A stretch of DNA of 64,000 nucleotides from Novosphingobium terrae (GCF_017163935.1 NZ_JABVZR010000002.1:1984001-2048000), one strand, 5' to 3'. Positions 1-9,595 are shown, numbered from the stretch's first letter. Program-made: numbers and translations. Notes: generated from the sequence alone by a model not told the origin.

Positions 1-1395
1 GTGGGTCCGAATTTCCATAGGCCCGCGCCGCCCGTTGCCGAGGGCTATGGGCCAGCGGATCTGCCGCAACAGCTTGCCGCGGGGGGCCAGTCCTTCGAGA
101 TCGGTGGCATGGTGGACAGGCAATGGTGGCACCTGTTCGGCTCGCCCCAACTCGATGCGCTGGAGCAGGAGGCGCTCACCCGCAATGCCGATCTGGCCGT
201 GGCCAAGGCCGCGCTGGATCAGGCACGCGAGGTCTGGCTGTCCGGGCGGGCCTCGCGCTATCCCACGGTGCAGGTGGCGGCGGGGGCCTCGCGCTCCAAG
301 GATTCCTACACCTTGGCCTCGCCGCTCAGTTCGAATGATCAGAGCTATTCGCTCTATGCCGGGCAGTTCAACATTTCTTACGTGCTGGATGTGTTCGGCG
401 GGCGGCGGCGCCAGATCGAGGCGCTGGGCGCTCAGGCCGAGGCGCAGCGTTACCAGCTTCAGGCGACATATCTGGCGCTGACCTCCAATGTGGCGGGCGC
501 GGTGTTGCAGATCGCCAGCCTGAATTCCCAACTGAGCGCGGCTCAGGCCAATGTCACCACGCTGCGCCACGCGCTGGAAACCACCCGCCAGATGCAAAAG
601 CTGGGCGAGCTTTCCACCAATGAGGTGGCGGCGGCAGAGAATGCTCTGGAAAGCGCGGAACAGAGCCTCCCGCCGCTGCGCAAGCAATTGGCCCAGATGA
701 AGGATCTGCTGGCGGTCTATGTCGGGCGGGAAAGCGCCGACCAGCCTGCGCTGGACCTTTCGCTCGCCGATCTGCGCCTGCCGCCGCGCCTGCCGGTGAC
801 TGTGCCCGGGCAACTGGTCGGCCATCGGCCTGATGTGATGATGGCGCAGGCCAATCTGCATGTCGCCTCGGCGCAGGTCGGGGTGGCGACGGCGGCGCGG
901 CTGCCCAGCTTCAACCTCACCGCATCGCTTGGGGGGATCAGCACGGTGGTCGGCACGCTGTTCTCCAGTGACAATGCCTTCTGGTCGGTGGGCGGGGCGG
1001 TGGGCGAGACCGTCTTCGATGCAGGGGGGCTGCGCCATCAGCAAAAGGCGGCGCAGGCGGCGTTGAGACAGGCACAGGCGCAATATCGCGGCGTGGTGCT
1101 GCTGGCGCTGCAGAACACGGCGGATGTGCTTCAGGCCATCGTTCAGGATGCCGATGCGCTGGACCATGCCAGCAAAGCCGCTCAGGCTGCCGAGCGATCC
1201 TCGCGTCTGGCGCAGACAAGTCTGGCCCATGGCGAGGTCGGCGCCTTGCCCGCGCTGGCCGCGCAATCGGCCGCCAGCCAGGCACAACTGGCGCTCATCC
1301 AGGCCGACAGCGCGCGCTATGTCGATACGATTGCCCTGTTTCAGGCGCTGGGGGGCGGCTGGGACGGACACACCGGGGAGGGATCAAACCCATGA
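1..1395 (+). CDS. RND efflux outer-membrane factor (NodT/OprM family), 5' end cut by window
   Basis: Outer-membrane channel subunit of a tripartite RND pump; it would form the TolC-like trimer that lets substrates leave the cell. The visible 464 residues begin with VGPNFHRP, which in this family directly follows the lipobox cysteine, so the signal peptide and true start lie upstream of base 1. Two OEP repeats are visible, each rich in Ala/Gln coiled coil, and the second ends in the usual LGGGW near the C-terminus. The stop overlaps the adaptor start (ATGA), so the three genes are one operon. The family call is secure; the substrate is unknown. Confidence 0.9.
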   Translation: MGPNFHRPAPPVAEGYGPADLPQQLAAGGQSFEIGGMVDRQWWHLFGSPQLDALEQEALTRNADLAVAKAALDQAREVWLSGRASRYPTVQVAAGASRSKDSYTLASPLSSNDQSYSLYAGQFNISYVLDVFGGRRRQIEALGAQAEAQRYQLQATYLALTSNVAGAVLQIASLNSQLSAAQANVTTLRHALETTRQMQKLGELSTNEVAAAENALESAEQSLPPLRKQLAQMKDLLAVYVGRESADQPALDLSLADLRLPPRLPVTVPGQLVGHRPDVMMAQANLHVASAQVGVATAARLPSFNLTASLGGISTVVGTLFSSDNAFWSVGGAVGETVFDAGGLRHQQKAAQAALRQAQAQYRGVVLLALQNTADVLQAIVQDADALDHASKAAQAAERSSRLAQTSLAHGEVGALPALAAQSAASQAQLALIQADSARYVDTIALFQALGGGWDGHTGEGSNP

Positions 1396-2321
1396 AACGC
1401 AGGATCGCCCTCGCTCTGGCGATGGGCCTTGCCGCCACGCAGCCGCTGCCCGCCGCGACCATCCGCCTGCGGCCAGAGGTGCAGCAGCATCTGGGCCTTG
1501 CCACCCAGCGCCTTGCGGCCACCCGCCGTGCCGGGGAGATCGACGCTTTCGCCAAGGTGCTTGATCCCGGTCCGCTGGCCCAGCTCGTCTCCGATCTGCG
1601 CACGGCGGAGGCCGCCAGCATGGCCTCCCATGCCGAAGCCCTGCGCGCCAATGCGCTGCATGCGGCAGGCGGCGGCGTTTCGACCAAGGACAGCCAGACC
1701 GCCACCGCTCTGGCGCGCGCCGATACGCTGAAACTGGCCTTTTTGCGCCAGCGGCTCGGGCTGGAATGGGGCCCCGGCATTGCCCATATGAGCGATGCCC
1801 AGCGCGATAGGCTGGTGATGGCGCTGGCCCATGGCGCGGCGGCGCTGGTCCATGTCGACACGCATAACAATGACGGGCAGGCGGGCGCGCGCAGCGTCAA
1901 GATCGATATCGGCGCAGCTTCCGTGCGCGGGGTTGTGATCGGCCCGGCGCGTGTGGCGGAACCGCGCCTGCAATCCTCCGGCCTGATCGTGGAGGTCACC
2001 GGCCCTTCGGCGATCCTGCTTTCGGTGGGGCTGACGCAAAGTGCGCATATCGAAAGTGCCAGCCTGCAAAACGGGGTGATCCTGCCGCGCGATGCGCTGA
2101 TCCGCTTTCGCGGCGCGGCCTGGGCCTATGTGCGCAGCAGCGGCGGTTTCGAGCGGCGGCTGGTGCCCAATCCGGTGCCCGAGGAGAAAGGCTTTTTCGT
2201 CGCCAGCGGCTTTGCGCCCGGCGATGAGGTGGTGGTGCGCGGCGTCGCCGGGCTCTTCGCCGCCGAGCAAAGCGCGAACGGAAATCTGCAAGGATCGGGC
2301 GGAGGCGCACGCCAGCCATGA
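1392..2321 (+). CDS. Small RND efflux periplasmic adaptor subunit
   Basis: Membrane-fusion-type adaptor, 309 residues, which is short for the family. An N-terminal signal peptide (residues 1-22) is followed by a helical Ala-rich stretch (about 50-150). The C-terminal half carries beta-barrel and membrane-proximal character, including NGVILPRDALIR (about 225-236) and the GDEVVVRG motif near residue 280 that is typical of adaptor C-termini. I do not see a clear biotinyl-lipoyl hairpin before the helices. It starts in ATGA overlap with the channel gene, with a GGGAGGG ribosome site, and overlaps the permease by four bases. Position between channel and permease supports the role more than sequence alone. 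Confidence 0.75.
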   Translation: MKRRIALALAMGLAATQPLPAATIRLRPEVQQHLGLATQRLAATRRAGEIDAFAKVLDPGPLAQLVSDLRTAEAASMASHAEALRANALHAAGGGVSTKDSQTATALARADTLKLAFLRQRLGLEWGPGIAHMSDAQRDRLVMALAHGAAALVHVDTHNNDGQAGARSVKIDIGAASVRGVVIGPARVAEPRLQSSGLIVEVTGPSAILLSVGLTQSAHIESASLQNGVILPRDALIRFRGAAWAYVRSSGGFERRLVPNPVPEEKGFFVASGFAPGDEVVVRGVAGLFAAEQSANGNLQGSGGGARQP

Positions 2322-5300
2322 TGGAGCGCATCATCCGCTGGTCTCTGGCGCGGCCGGTGCTGGTCAGCTGGGCCTGTCTGTGGTTCGTGGCTCTGGGCTT
2401 GTTCTATGTGCGCGATATCCATCTGGATCTGACGCCCAACATCGCCCCGGCCCTCACCACGATCCAGACCGAGGCGCCGGGGCTGACGGCCAGTCAGGTG
2501 GAGGAACTGATCACGCGCCCCATCGAAAGCGCGCTCATCGGCACGGCGGGGGTGGGGCAGGTGCGCTCGCAGTCGCTGCAGGGCCTTTCGATGATCACCA
2601 TCCGTTTTGCCGAGGGCGCCGATCCCAACCGCGTGCGCCAGACGCTGAGCGAAAGGCTGGCCGCGCTCGATCGCAGCATGCCCGCCAATGCTGCCGATCC
2701 GCATATGATGCCGCTGACGGCGCAGGATGCGCAGGTCATCCAGATCGGCTTTACCGGCGTGAAGGGCGATGCCATGGCGCTGCGCGATCTGGTGGAATGG
2801 ACGGTGCGCCCGCGTCTGCAGACGGTGGCCGGTGTGGCGCAGGTCTCGGTGCTGGGCGGGCGGACGCGGCGCATCGATGTGCGGGCGCGCCCGGCTGACC
2901 TTTCCGACAGCGATCTGGGCTTTCTGGACATTCTCAACGCCGTGCGCCGCTCGACCAGCGTGGCGGGCGCGGGCTTCATCGATACGCCCAGCCAGCGCGT
3001 CTCCATCGCGCCCCATGGTCAGGCGCTGACGGCTGACGATATCGCCGCCGGGCAGATTCAGGTGCCGGGCAGCGCGCCGGTGCGCATCGGCGATGTCTCC
3101 GATGTGGTGGAGGCGCCCGCACCCGCTTTCGGCGATGCCATGATCGGCGGGCAGCCGGGCGTGATCCTGACCGTCAACCGGCAATATGGCGCCAATCTGG
3201 TTGAGACCACCCATGCCGTGGAAGAGGCTCTGGCCGAGCTGAAACCGGCGCTGGAGGCGCAGGGCGCGCGCTTTCAGACGCTGGACCGGCCCGCCGGTTT
3301 CGCGGTGCTGGCGCTGCATGATCTGGGGCGCGATCTGGCCATCGGCACGGTGCTGATCGTGGTGGTGCTGGCGCTGTTCCTGCGTGAGCCGCGCGCGGTT
3401 CTGGCCGCGCTGGGCAGCATTCCGCTGCCGTTGATCGCGGCGGTCATGGTGCTGAAAGCCTGTGGCGGCAGTCTGAACGCCATGAGCCTTGGCGGGCTGA
3501 TCCTGAGCCTCGGGCTGGTCTTCGACGATGTGATCATCGGGGTCGACAATGTGTCGGAGCGGCTGCGCGATGCCGGGCATCACGAGGTGGAGGGCAGGGA
3601 CCGCGATATCATTCTGGCCGCCACGCTGGAGGTGCGCGATCCCGTCACCTATGCGATTTTCGCGATCATCGTGGCGCTGGCCCCGGTGCTGGCGCTGCAC
3701 GGGCTGCAAGGCGCGCTGCTGACGCCGATGGCCATTGTGGTGATCGCGGCCTCGCTGGCCTCCTTCGTGGTGGCCACGGTGGTGACGCCCGCGCTCTGCA
3801 TGCTGTTTCATACGCATCAGGCGCCCTTGCCCGATCCTGCGGCGCTCACGCGCTTCAAGAATGCTCATGGGCGGATGCTGGGTCGGGTCTGCGCGCGGCC
3901 CGTGGCGCTGCTGGGCGTGGCGGGCGTGCTGGTCGTGCTGACCTTTGCCGCTCTGGCCTTTGACCGGTCCGAACTGCTGCCCTCTTTGCATGACGATCAT
4001 CTGGTGGCCGAAATCAAGGGCCCGCCCGCCACCGCTCTGGCCACGATGAATGAGATCGGGCTGCGGGAGAGCGCCGATTTTCAGCATATCGCCGGGGTCC
4101 GCACGGTCAGCGAGACCATCGGGCGCGATGCGACCGGCACCACCGGCTGGGGGCCTGAACATGCGGTCTTCGATCTTGATCTCGCCTCCGATCTGGGCAC
4201 CCCCGCGCAGGAGGCGATCGCCCGCAAGGTGCGCGATCTGTTGCGGCTCAATCCGGGTTTTGCGGCCAGCGTTTCCTCGCGCTTCGATGCGGTGGAGGCT
4301 GGCAGCGCCGCCGCCGCGCCGCTGGAGATCAGCCTGTACGGTCAGGATCTGGATGCGCTGGACCGGGCGGCGGGACAGATCGCCGGTGCCTTGAAACCCA
4401 TGCCCGGCGCTGGCGATGTGCAGGTGGAAAACACGCTGCAGGCCCCCGCGATCCGGGTCGATCTGAACTTCCCCCGGTTGGCCCTTTACGGGCTTTCGGC
4501 CTCGGATGTGATGGAGACGGTGCAGGCGGCCTTTGCCGGGCAGCGCGTCTCGCAGATTTTCGACCATGGGCGGGTGATCGATGTCGCGGTCAGCGCTCAG
4601 GACCGGTTGCGGCGCGACCCGGAGGGCATCGGTGAGCTGCTGCTGCGTTCCACCTCGGGCATTTCCGTGCCGCTCAAGAGCGTGGCCAATGTCTATCTCA
4701 CCGACGACCGCACGGTGATCGCGCATGATGGCGGGCTGAGGCGGCAAGTGATCGCGCTTCACCCGCGCGATCCGATCGCGTTTGAGGCTCAGGCGCGGCA
4801 GACCATCGCGGCCCATGTGGCACTGCCGAAAGGCGCTTTCCTGGAGTTTGGCGGCACTGCGCGAGCCGTGCGCGAGGCAAGGCGCGATCTGCTGATCAGC
4901 TATGCGCTGGCGGCCTTTGCCGTCATCGGCCTGCTGTCGGTGGCCTTCGACGGGCGCACGGCGGCGATCATCCTTGCGGCCAGCGCGCTCTCCTTCGCCG
5001 GGGCGGCGGCCTCGGTTGCGCTGTTTCTGGGCGGAGTGCTGTCCGTGGGGGCGATCATCGGCTTTGTCAGCCTGTTCGGCCTCTCGATGCGCGGCGCCAT
5101 TCTGCTGTGCGACCGGCTGGAACATCTGGTGCTGGACGAGCAGGCCGAATTTACCCCTTCCACCGTGATCCGCGCCACCCGTCTGCGCCTGACGCCGATC
5201 CTGATGACGGCGCTGCTGGCCGCTTTGGCGCTGATGCCGCTGGGTTTCGACGCCGGCCGCCCGGGTTGCGAGATTCTGGGGCCGATGGCTCTGGTGGTGC

Positions 5301-5560
5301 TGGGCGGGCTGGTTACGGGCACGCTGGCCAATCTGCTGGTGCTGCCCGTGATGATCCAGAGCTTCTGGCGACCGTCCTTCGCGCGCCGCGCCCGCCCGGC
5401 AGGGGCCGGGCGCTCAAGGACGCGGAAGGAAGGCCCTTGTCACCGGCGGCGCCTGCGCCCGATTGATGGAATGGATAAGTCAGCTCCCGGACTATCAAAT
5501 TCTCCCGGGCCCGCAGGTGGCTATAAGTCCGCAGGACAAGCGCCGGGGCCTGTGACCTGA
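2318..5560 (+). CDS. RND efflux permease, inner-membrane pump
   Basis: Proton-driven inner-membrane pump of the RND superfamily, 1080 residues. The N-terminus shows the first membrane helix followed by the porter-domain sequence beginning DLTPNIAPALTTIQT. The TM4 region reads LGLVFDDVIIGVDNV, with the paired aspartates that relay protons. The second half repeats the fold, with TM segments at about residues 860-1020. It resembles CzcA/CusA-like pumps in its porter domains but has the DD of drug pumps, so the substrate class is unclear. The last 60 or so residues after the final helix are Arg/Gly/Pro-rich and look like an unconserved tail. It is co-transcribed with the two preceding genes. Confidence 0.88.
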   Translation: MMERIIRWSLARPVLVSWACLWFVALGLFYVRDIHLDLTPNIAPALTTIQTEAPGLTASQVEELITRPIESALIGTAGVGQVRSQSLQGLSMITIRFAEGADPNRVRQTLSERLAALDRSMPANAADPHMMPLTAQDAQVIQIGFTGVKGDAMALRDLVEWTVRPRLQTVAGVAQVSVLGGRTRRIDVRARPADLSDSDLGFLDILNAVRRSTSVAGAGFIDTPSQRVSIAPHGQALTADDIAAGQIQVPGSAPVRIGDVSDVVEAPAPAFGDAMIGGQPGVILTVNRQYGANLVETTHAVEEALAELKPALEAQGARFQTLDRPAGFAVLALHDLGRDLAIGTVLIVVVLALFLREPRAVLAALGSIPLPLIAAVMVLKACGGSLNAMSLGGLILSLGLVFDDVIIGVDNVSERLRDAGHHEVEGRDRDIILAATLEVRDPVTYAIFAIIVALAPVLALHGLQGALLTPMAIVVIAASLASFVVATVVTPALCMLFHTHQAPLPDPAALTRFKNAHGRMLGRVCARPVALLGVAGVLVVLTFAALAFDRSELLPSLHDDHLVAEIKGPPATALATMNEIGLRESADFQHIAGVRTVSETIGRDATGTTGWGPEHAVFDLDLASDLGTPAQEAIARKVRDLLRLNPGFAASVSSRFDAVEAGSAAAAPLEISLYGQDLDALDRAAGQIAGALKPMPGAGDVQVENTLQAPAIRVDLNFPRLALYGLSASDVMETVQAAFAGQRVSQIFDHGRVIDVAVSAQDRLRRDPEGIGELLLRSTSGISVPLKSVANVYLTDDRTVIAHDGGLRRQVIALHPRDPIAFEAQARQTIAAHVALPKGAFLEFGGTARAVREARRDLLISYALAAFAVIGLLSVAFDGRTAAIILAASALSFAGAAASVALFLGGVLSVGAIIGFVSLFGLSMRGAILLCDRLEHLVLDEQAEFTPSTVIRATRLRLTPILMTALLAALALMPLGFDAGRPGCEILGPMALVVLGGLVTGTLANLLVLPVMIQSFWRPSFARRARPAGAGRSRTRKEGPCHRRRLRPIDGMDKSAPGLSNSPGPAGGYKSAGQAPGPVT

Positions 5561-5581
5561 CGGCGCGCCTCGGGAGAGTTC

Positions 5582-6802
5582 ATGCTACGCTGGCACCGGC
5601 TGATCGCCACCATCCTCCTGCCCTTGCTCATCTATGTCATCGCCACCGGCCTTGGCATCGAAGCCTGGGACGTGCAGGCGCTGGTCCGCCATGCCCCGCC
5701 CAGCGATATGAACCTGCAATTGCAGCGCCAGCATATCAACGGCACGCCCAATTATGTGGTGGTCTCGGTGCCCGACTATGTCGCACCTGCCTTGCCTGCC
5801 GACACCGATTATGCCGGGCAGATCGAGCGGGCGGCGGCGCTGGGGCGTGCCGCTCTGCCGGGCGAACCGCTGAAGCTGGTGGAACTGCGCGGCATGAACG
5901 GCAGGCTGGCCGGCCATGTGGCGATGGGTGACCACCAACTGATCTTCGACTTGGCGAGCGGGGCACGCCTGCCGTCCTCGGCCCTGCCGCCGCCCCAACC
6001 GGTTGGCGAGACCGGCGCCGAGCGCGCCACCTTCAAATATTTCCACGCGTTCCGTTTCCTGCCCTTCCAGTTTGCGGCGATCAGCGGGCTTGCCGGCATG
6101 GCTCTGGCAGGGTTGGTGCTGACCGGGCTGCTGCAATATGTTCGCCTTTACGCGGCCCGTCGGCGGATGAAGCGCAATCAGCCTTTCTGGAGCGTGGGGC
6201 GCCAGTGGCGGGATCTGCACCGCTGGGTGGCCATTGTTGCCGCCCTGCCGCTGGCATGGCTGGCGGTGACGGGCTTTGCCCTGTCGGTCGACAATGTGGC
6301 GATTGCGGTGAGGATGATGGCCAGTTCTCCTCCCGCGCCCGCAGCGAATGCGCCCGGGCACATGCCGCCGCCACCTCCGGCTTTCTTCGGCGATTTCAGC
6401 AAGCCGATGCGTGATGCGGAGCTGCCGGCCATGACCGATGCCACGCTTGCCGCCTTCCATGCGCAATATCCCGGCATGGGCATCCGTGTGCTGCGGCTGC
6501 GTTACTTTGCCGGCTATGCTCAGGGCGTGATCATCGCCGCCGATGAGGCCACCAGCCAGCTGGTGTTCAACACAAGGACCGGCGCGCGTATGTCGATGAC
6601 TGAGCCCGGCTATCCCGATGTCGGCTTCCCGACCGGTTGGGAGGGGCATCAATATCTCAAGAAGCTCCACCGGGGCGATGCCTTCGGCCTGACCGGGCGC
6701 TGGCTGGATCTGGCCGGAGGTTTGGGCGGGCTGTTCCTGACGATCTCCGGCGCGGTGATGGTGATCGAACGATCGCGTCAGCGCCGCAAAACCCGCCGGT
6801 GA
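5582..6802 (+). CDS. PepSY-domain membrane protein
   Basis: Integral membrane protein of 406 residues related to the PepSY-TM family, often linked to iron uptake, flavin electron transfer or peptidase inhibition. It has an N-terminal helix (about 5-25), a periplasmic PepSY-like stretch, paired helices near 155-180 and 210-235, a second periplasmic stretch (about 245-370) containing a Pro-rich loop, and a C-terminal helix near 375-395. HRLIATILLPLLIYVIATG at the start and HRWVAIVAALPLAWLAVTG in the middle are the two typical His-bearing helix starts. GGGAGAG precedes the ATG. It begins 21 bases after the permease and probably shares its transcript. Its function here is unknown. Confidence 0.75.
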   Translation: MLRWHRLIATILLPLLIYVIATGLGIEAWDVQALVRHAPPSDMNLQLQRQHINGTPNYVVVSVPDYVAPALPADTDYAGQIERAAALGRAALPGEPLKLVELRGMNGRLAGHVAMGDHQLIFDLASGARLPSSALPPPQPVGETGAERATFKYFHAFRFLPFQFAAISGLAGMALAGLVLTGLLQYVRLYAARRRMKRNQPFWSVGRQWRDLHRWVAIVAALPLAWLAVTGFALSVDNVAIAVRMMASSPPAPAANAPGHMPPPPPAFFGDFSKPMRDAELPAMTDATLAAFHAQYPGMGIRVLRLRYFAGYAQGVIIAADEATSQLVFNTRTGARMSMTEPGYPDVGFPTGWEGHQYLKKLHRGDAFGLTGRWLDLAGGLGGLFLTISGAVMVIERSRQRRKTRR

Positions 6803-6852
6803 TCATGCGGGCGGCAGCCAGTTGGGCGACAATCGGCGCCTGACCCGGAAGG

Positions 6853-7449
6853 TCAGCCCACCACGCGCCGCAAGGCGGCAAAAGCGGCCCGGCCGAACAC
6901 ATCCGGCCCGGTGTCATCGCTGGCCAGCCATGCGTCTGTCGCCAGCTTGAGGATGCCGATCGCGGTGGCGGCTGTCACGCGGCAGGCGATGTCGGGTTCG
7001 GGCAGGCCCTTGCGGTCGGCCAGTGCCTTGGCCAGCACGCGTTCCACCTTCTCATACTTCGCCTGATCCCCGGCGCTGAGCGCGGGTGTGGTGTGGATGA
7101 GCCGCGCAAAATCGCGCGCCTGCGCCCATTGATAGCGCGCCGCCATGTCGAACAGGGCGTTTTCCACCATATCCAGCAGGGGTTCATCGGCAGGCCGTCG
7201 CCCGATGGCCTCTTCGATCAGCGCGGGGAAATCGGCCTTGGTCGAGAAGACGATCTCTTCCTTGGAGGCGAAATAATGGAACAGGCTGCGGCGTGAGACG
7301 TCTGCTGCCTGGGCGATCTCGTCCAGCGTCGTGGCTTCGAAGCCGCGTTCCAGGAACAGGCGCATGGCTTCGGTCTGGATGCGGGCATGGGTTTCGGCGC
7401 GCTTGCGCCCGCGCAGGCCGGTGGGGATCGAGGTTTTGTTTTCTTGCAC
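6853..7449 (-). CDS. TetR/AcrR family regulator
   Basis: DNA-binding repressor, about 198 residues. The N-terminal helix-turn-helix is clear (TLDEIAQAADVSRRSLFHYF), followed by a divergent ligand-binding domain. The open frame extends to a TTG at 7485, but that would run through the palindrome at 7465-7490. I therefore prefer the GTG at 7449, where the protein starts VQENKTSIPTGLRGRKR. No Shine-Dalgarno precedes it, and TTGCAA and TATTTA promoter-like hexamers on this strand end about seven bases before it, so a leaderless mRNA is possible. It is divergent from the SDR gene at 7528, its likely target. Confidence 0.85.
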   Translation of the reverse strand: MQENKTSIPTGLRGRKRAETHARIQTEAMRLFLERGFEATTLDEIAQAADVSRRSLFHYFASKEEIVFSTKADFPALIEEAIGRRPADEPLLDMVENALFDMAARYQWAQARDFARLIHTTPALSAGDQAKYEKVERVLAKALADRKGLPEPDIACRVTAATAIGILKLATDAWLASDDTGPDVFGRAAFAALRRVVG

Positions 7450-7452
7450 TGC

Positions 7453-7490
7453 TTGTAAATATACACTGAGTGCATAATATTGCAATCAGT
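7453..7490. promoter_or_regulatory. TetR operator and promoter of the divergent SDR gene
   Basis: An interrupted palindrome at 7465-7490, ACTGA-n-TGCA-N6-TGCA-n-TCAGT, lies between the divergent tetR and SDR genes. On the plus strand TTGTAA (7453-7458) and TAATAT (7475-7480), 16 bases apart, form a plausible sigma-70 promoter for the SDR, with the -10 inside the palindrome. This is the classical layout of a repressor operator. The motif differs from the CCTATC palindromes elsewhere in the window. Confidence 0.55.
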
Positions 7491-7527
7491 GCCCCTTGGC
7501 GATGGATCAAGGCAAAGGATAGCAAAT

Positions 7528-8448
7528 ATGGCGAGCTGGACCATCCATGATATCCCCGACCAGTCCGGCAGGCTGGCGATGGTGACCGGCGCGACTGGCG
7601 GACTGGGGCTGGAAACAGCGCTGGCGCTGGCCGGTGCGGGCGCCGAGGTGATCCTTGCCGCGCGCAATCCGGACAAGGGTCGCGCCGCTGAAACGCTGAT
7701 CCGTCAGCGCCATCCCGGCGCTCGGGTCCGTTTCGAGATTCTCGATCTGGCCAGCCTTGCCTCGGTCGAGGCTTTCGCCGGGCAGCATGTGGCGACTGGG
7801 CGCCCCATCGACATTCTGGTCAACAATGCCGGTGTGATGGCGCCGCCGCGTCGCCGTGTTACGCCCGACGGGTTCGAGCTGCAGCTGGGCACCAATTATC
7901 TTGCGCATTTCGCGCTGACAGGGCGCCTGTTGCCTTTGCTCAGTGCCGGGCAGGCGCGGGTGGTGCAGCTTTCCAGCATTGCGCATCGCCGGGCGAAAAT
8001 CCGGCTCGACGATCTCAACGCCGAGCGCGGCTATCAGGCTTTTCCGGTCTACGGACAGTCCAAGCTGGCCATGCTGATGTTCGCGCTGGAGCTGGACCGG
8101 CGCAGCAAGGCGCAGGGCTGGGGCCTGACCAGCGTGGCGGCACACCCCGGCATCGCCAGCACCGATCTGATCGCCAATGGAACCGGGGAGGGCGGGCGCC
8201 TGCTGACGGCGGTCAGCAATCTGGCGGTCAAGCTGGTCGGGCATTCGGCGGCGCAGGGCGCGTTGCCACAGCTGATGGCGGCCACCATACCGGGTGTCAA
8301 AGGCGGCGCCTATTTTGGCCCGCAAGGCTGGCAGGAGTTCAAGGGGCTGCCCGGGCGGGGCAAGATCAGGCCGCAGGCGCTGGATACCGCTGTCGCCGCG
8401 CAACTGTGGAGCGCATCGCAAGCCATGACGGGCGTGACGTTCGGCTAG
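7528..8448 (+). CDS. Short-chain dehydrogenase/reductase (retinol/protochlorophyllide-reductase-like)
   Basis: NAD(P)-dependent oxidoreductase, 306 residues. It has the Rossmann motif TGATGGLGLE near residue 20, NNAGVM near 95, an active-site Ser in QLSSIAH and YGQSK (YxxxK) near 175-180. The pattern resembles the RDH11/protochlorophyllide reductase-like group used for varied alcohols and ketones; the substrate cannot be read from sequence. The ATG at 7528 follows AAAGGAT and is preferred over an upstream in-frame start at 7480 that lies in the operator. It is transcribed divergently from the TetR gene. Confidence 0.85.
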   Translation: MASWTIHDIPDQSGRLAMVTGATGGLGLETALALAGAGAEVILAARNPDKGRAAETLIRQRHPGARVRFEILDLASLASVEAFAGQHVATGRPIDILVNNAGVMAPPRRRVTPDGFELQLGTNYLAHFALTGRLLPLLSAGQARVVQLSSIAHRRAKIRLDDLNAERGYQAFPVYGQSKLAMLMFALELDRRSKAQGWGLTSVAAHPGIASTDLIANGTGEGGRLLTAVSNLAVKLVGHSAAQGALPQLMAATIPGVKGGAYFGPQGWQEFKGLPGRGKIRPQALDTAVAAQLWSASQAMTGVTFG

Positions 8449-8476
8449 AGGCCGGGCGCAGGAGGATGAGTTTCGC

Positions 8477-9595
8477 GTGATGATGACCATGATTTTTGCC
8501 CTGCCCTGGCTTTATGTCGTGATGCGCAGCCTGATGCCGCTGCCCTGGCCGCTGGGCCTCAGGATTGCGGTGGCGCTGGTTCTGCTGATCGCCTCGCGGT
8601 TTCATGATCTGAGCCGTCTTTCATCCGGTTCCCGCTTCAATCCCGAGTTTCCGCGGGTTGTGGTGATGCTGTTCAACTGGCTCTTCGGCGGGCTTGTCCT
8701 GCTGATGGTGTTCCAGATCGCGCTCGATCTGGCGGCGCTGATCGCCATGCTGGCCGGGATCGGTGGCGGGTCGCTCTGGATCACGGCGCGCTATGCGATC
8801 GGGATGGCGGCTTTCGGGTTGGCAGCAGTTGGCGTCTGGCAAGCCGCGCGTGTGCCGCGCCTGCGGGAGGTGACGGTGGCCATCCCCGACCTGCCCGACG
8901 CCTTTGAGGGTTACCGGCTGGTGCAGCTCACCGATCTGCACATCAGCCGCCTGTTTCCCGCCAGCTGGACCCGCGCCGTGGTCGCGGCCACCAACCGTCT
9001 GGGTGCCGAGCTGATCGTGGTGACGGGCGATGTGATCGACGGGAGCGTTGCCAGCAGGCATGCCGGAGTCGCGCCGCTGCGCGATCTCTCCGCGCGCGAT
9101 GGCGTGTGGCTGAGCCCGGGGAACCACGAATATCTTTCCGGCTATGACGCGTGGATGGCGCATTTCGCCTCGCTCGGCATGGGCCTTCTGGCCAACGCCC
9201 ATACGGTGATCGTGCGCGGAGAGCGGCAGCTGGTGCTGGCCGGGCTCACCGATCGATCGGCACGCATGGCAGACCGGCCGCTGCCGGATCTGGGCAAGGC
9301 GCTGGCCGGGGCGCCAGCAGATGCGCCGGTCATTCTGCTCGATCACGAGCCGGGGCGGGCGCGGCAGGCGGCGGCCAGCGGTGTTGCGCTCCAGCTGTCA
9401 GGTCATACGCATGGCGGCATGATTCTGGGGCTCGACCGGCTGGTTGCGCGGGCCAATGGCGGCTTCGTGTCGGGTGCTTATGCCGTGGATGGCATGACCC
9501 TCTACGTCAACAATGGAACAGGCATCTGGCCGGGCTTTGCCCTGAGGCTGGGCAAAAGCTCGGAACTCACGCGCATCACCTTGCGGCGGGGGTGA
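8477..9595 (+). CDS. Membrane-anchored metallophosphoesterase
   Basis: Calcineurin-like phosphoesterase, 372 residues, with about four N-terminal membrane helices (residues 5-125) and a C-terminal catalytic domain. Metal-binding motifs appear in order: LTDLHIS (about 151-157), VTGDVIDG (182-189), GNHEYLSG (215-222) and SGHTHGG near 312. This arrangement matches the YkoQ/YaeI-like group, some of which act on lipid-linked pyrophosphates (UDP-diacylglucosamine type) at the membrane. A GGAGG at 8461-8465 fits a GTG start at 8477 or the ATG directly after it. It starts 28 bases after the SDR stop. Confidence 0.85.
   Translation: MMMTMIFALPWLYVVMRSLMPLPWPLGLRIAVALVLLIASRFHDLSRLSSGSRFNPEFPRVVVMLFNWLFGGLVLLMVFQIALDLAALIAMLAGIGGGSLWITARYAIGMAAFGLAAVGVWQAARVPRLREVTVAIPDLPDAFEGYRLVQLTDLHISRLFPASWTRAVVAATNRLGAELIVVTGDVIDGSVASRHAGVAPLRDLSARDGVWLSPGNHEYLSGYDAWMAHFASLGMGLLANAHTVIVRGERQLVLAGLTDRSARMADRPLPDLGKALAGAPADAPVILLDHEPGRARQAAASGVALQLSGHTHGGMILGLDRLVARANGGFVSGAYAVDGMTLYVNNGTGIWPGFALRLGKSSELTRITLRRG

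Noticed and set aside
2126..5125. A nearly 1000-codon open frame on the minus strand
   Set aside because: It is antisense to the RND permease, very rich in Arg/His/Gln, shows no family motif, and has the composition expected of a GC-rich shadow frame.
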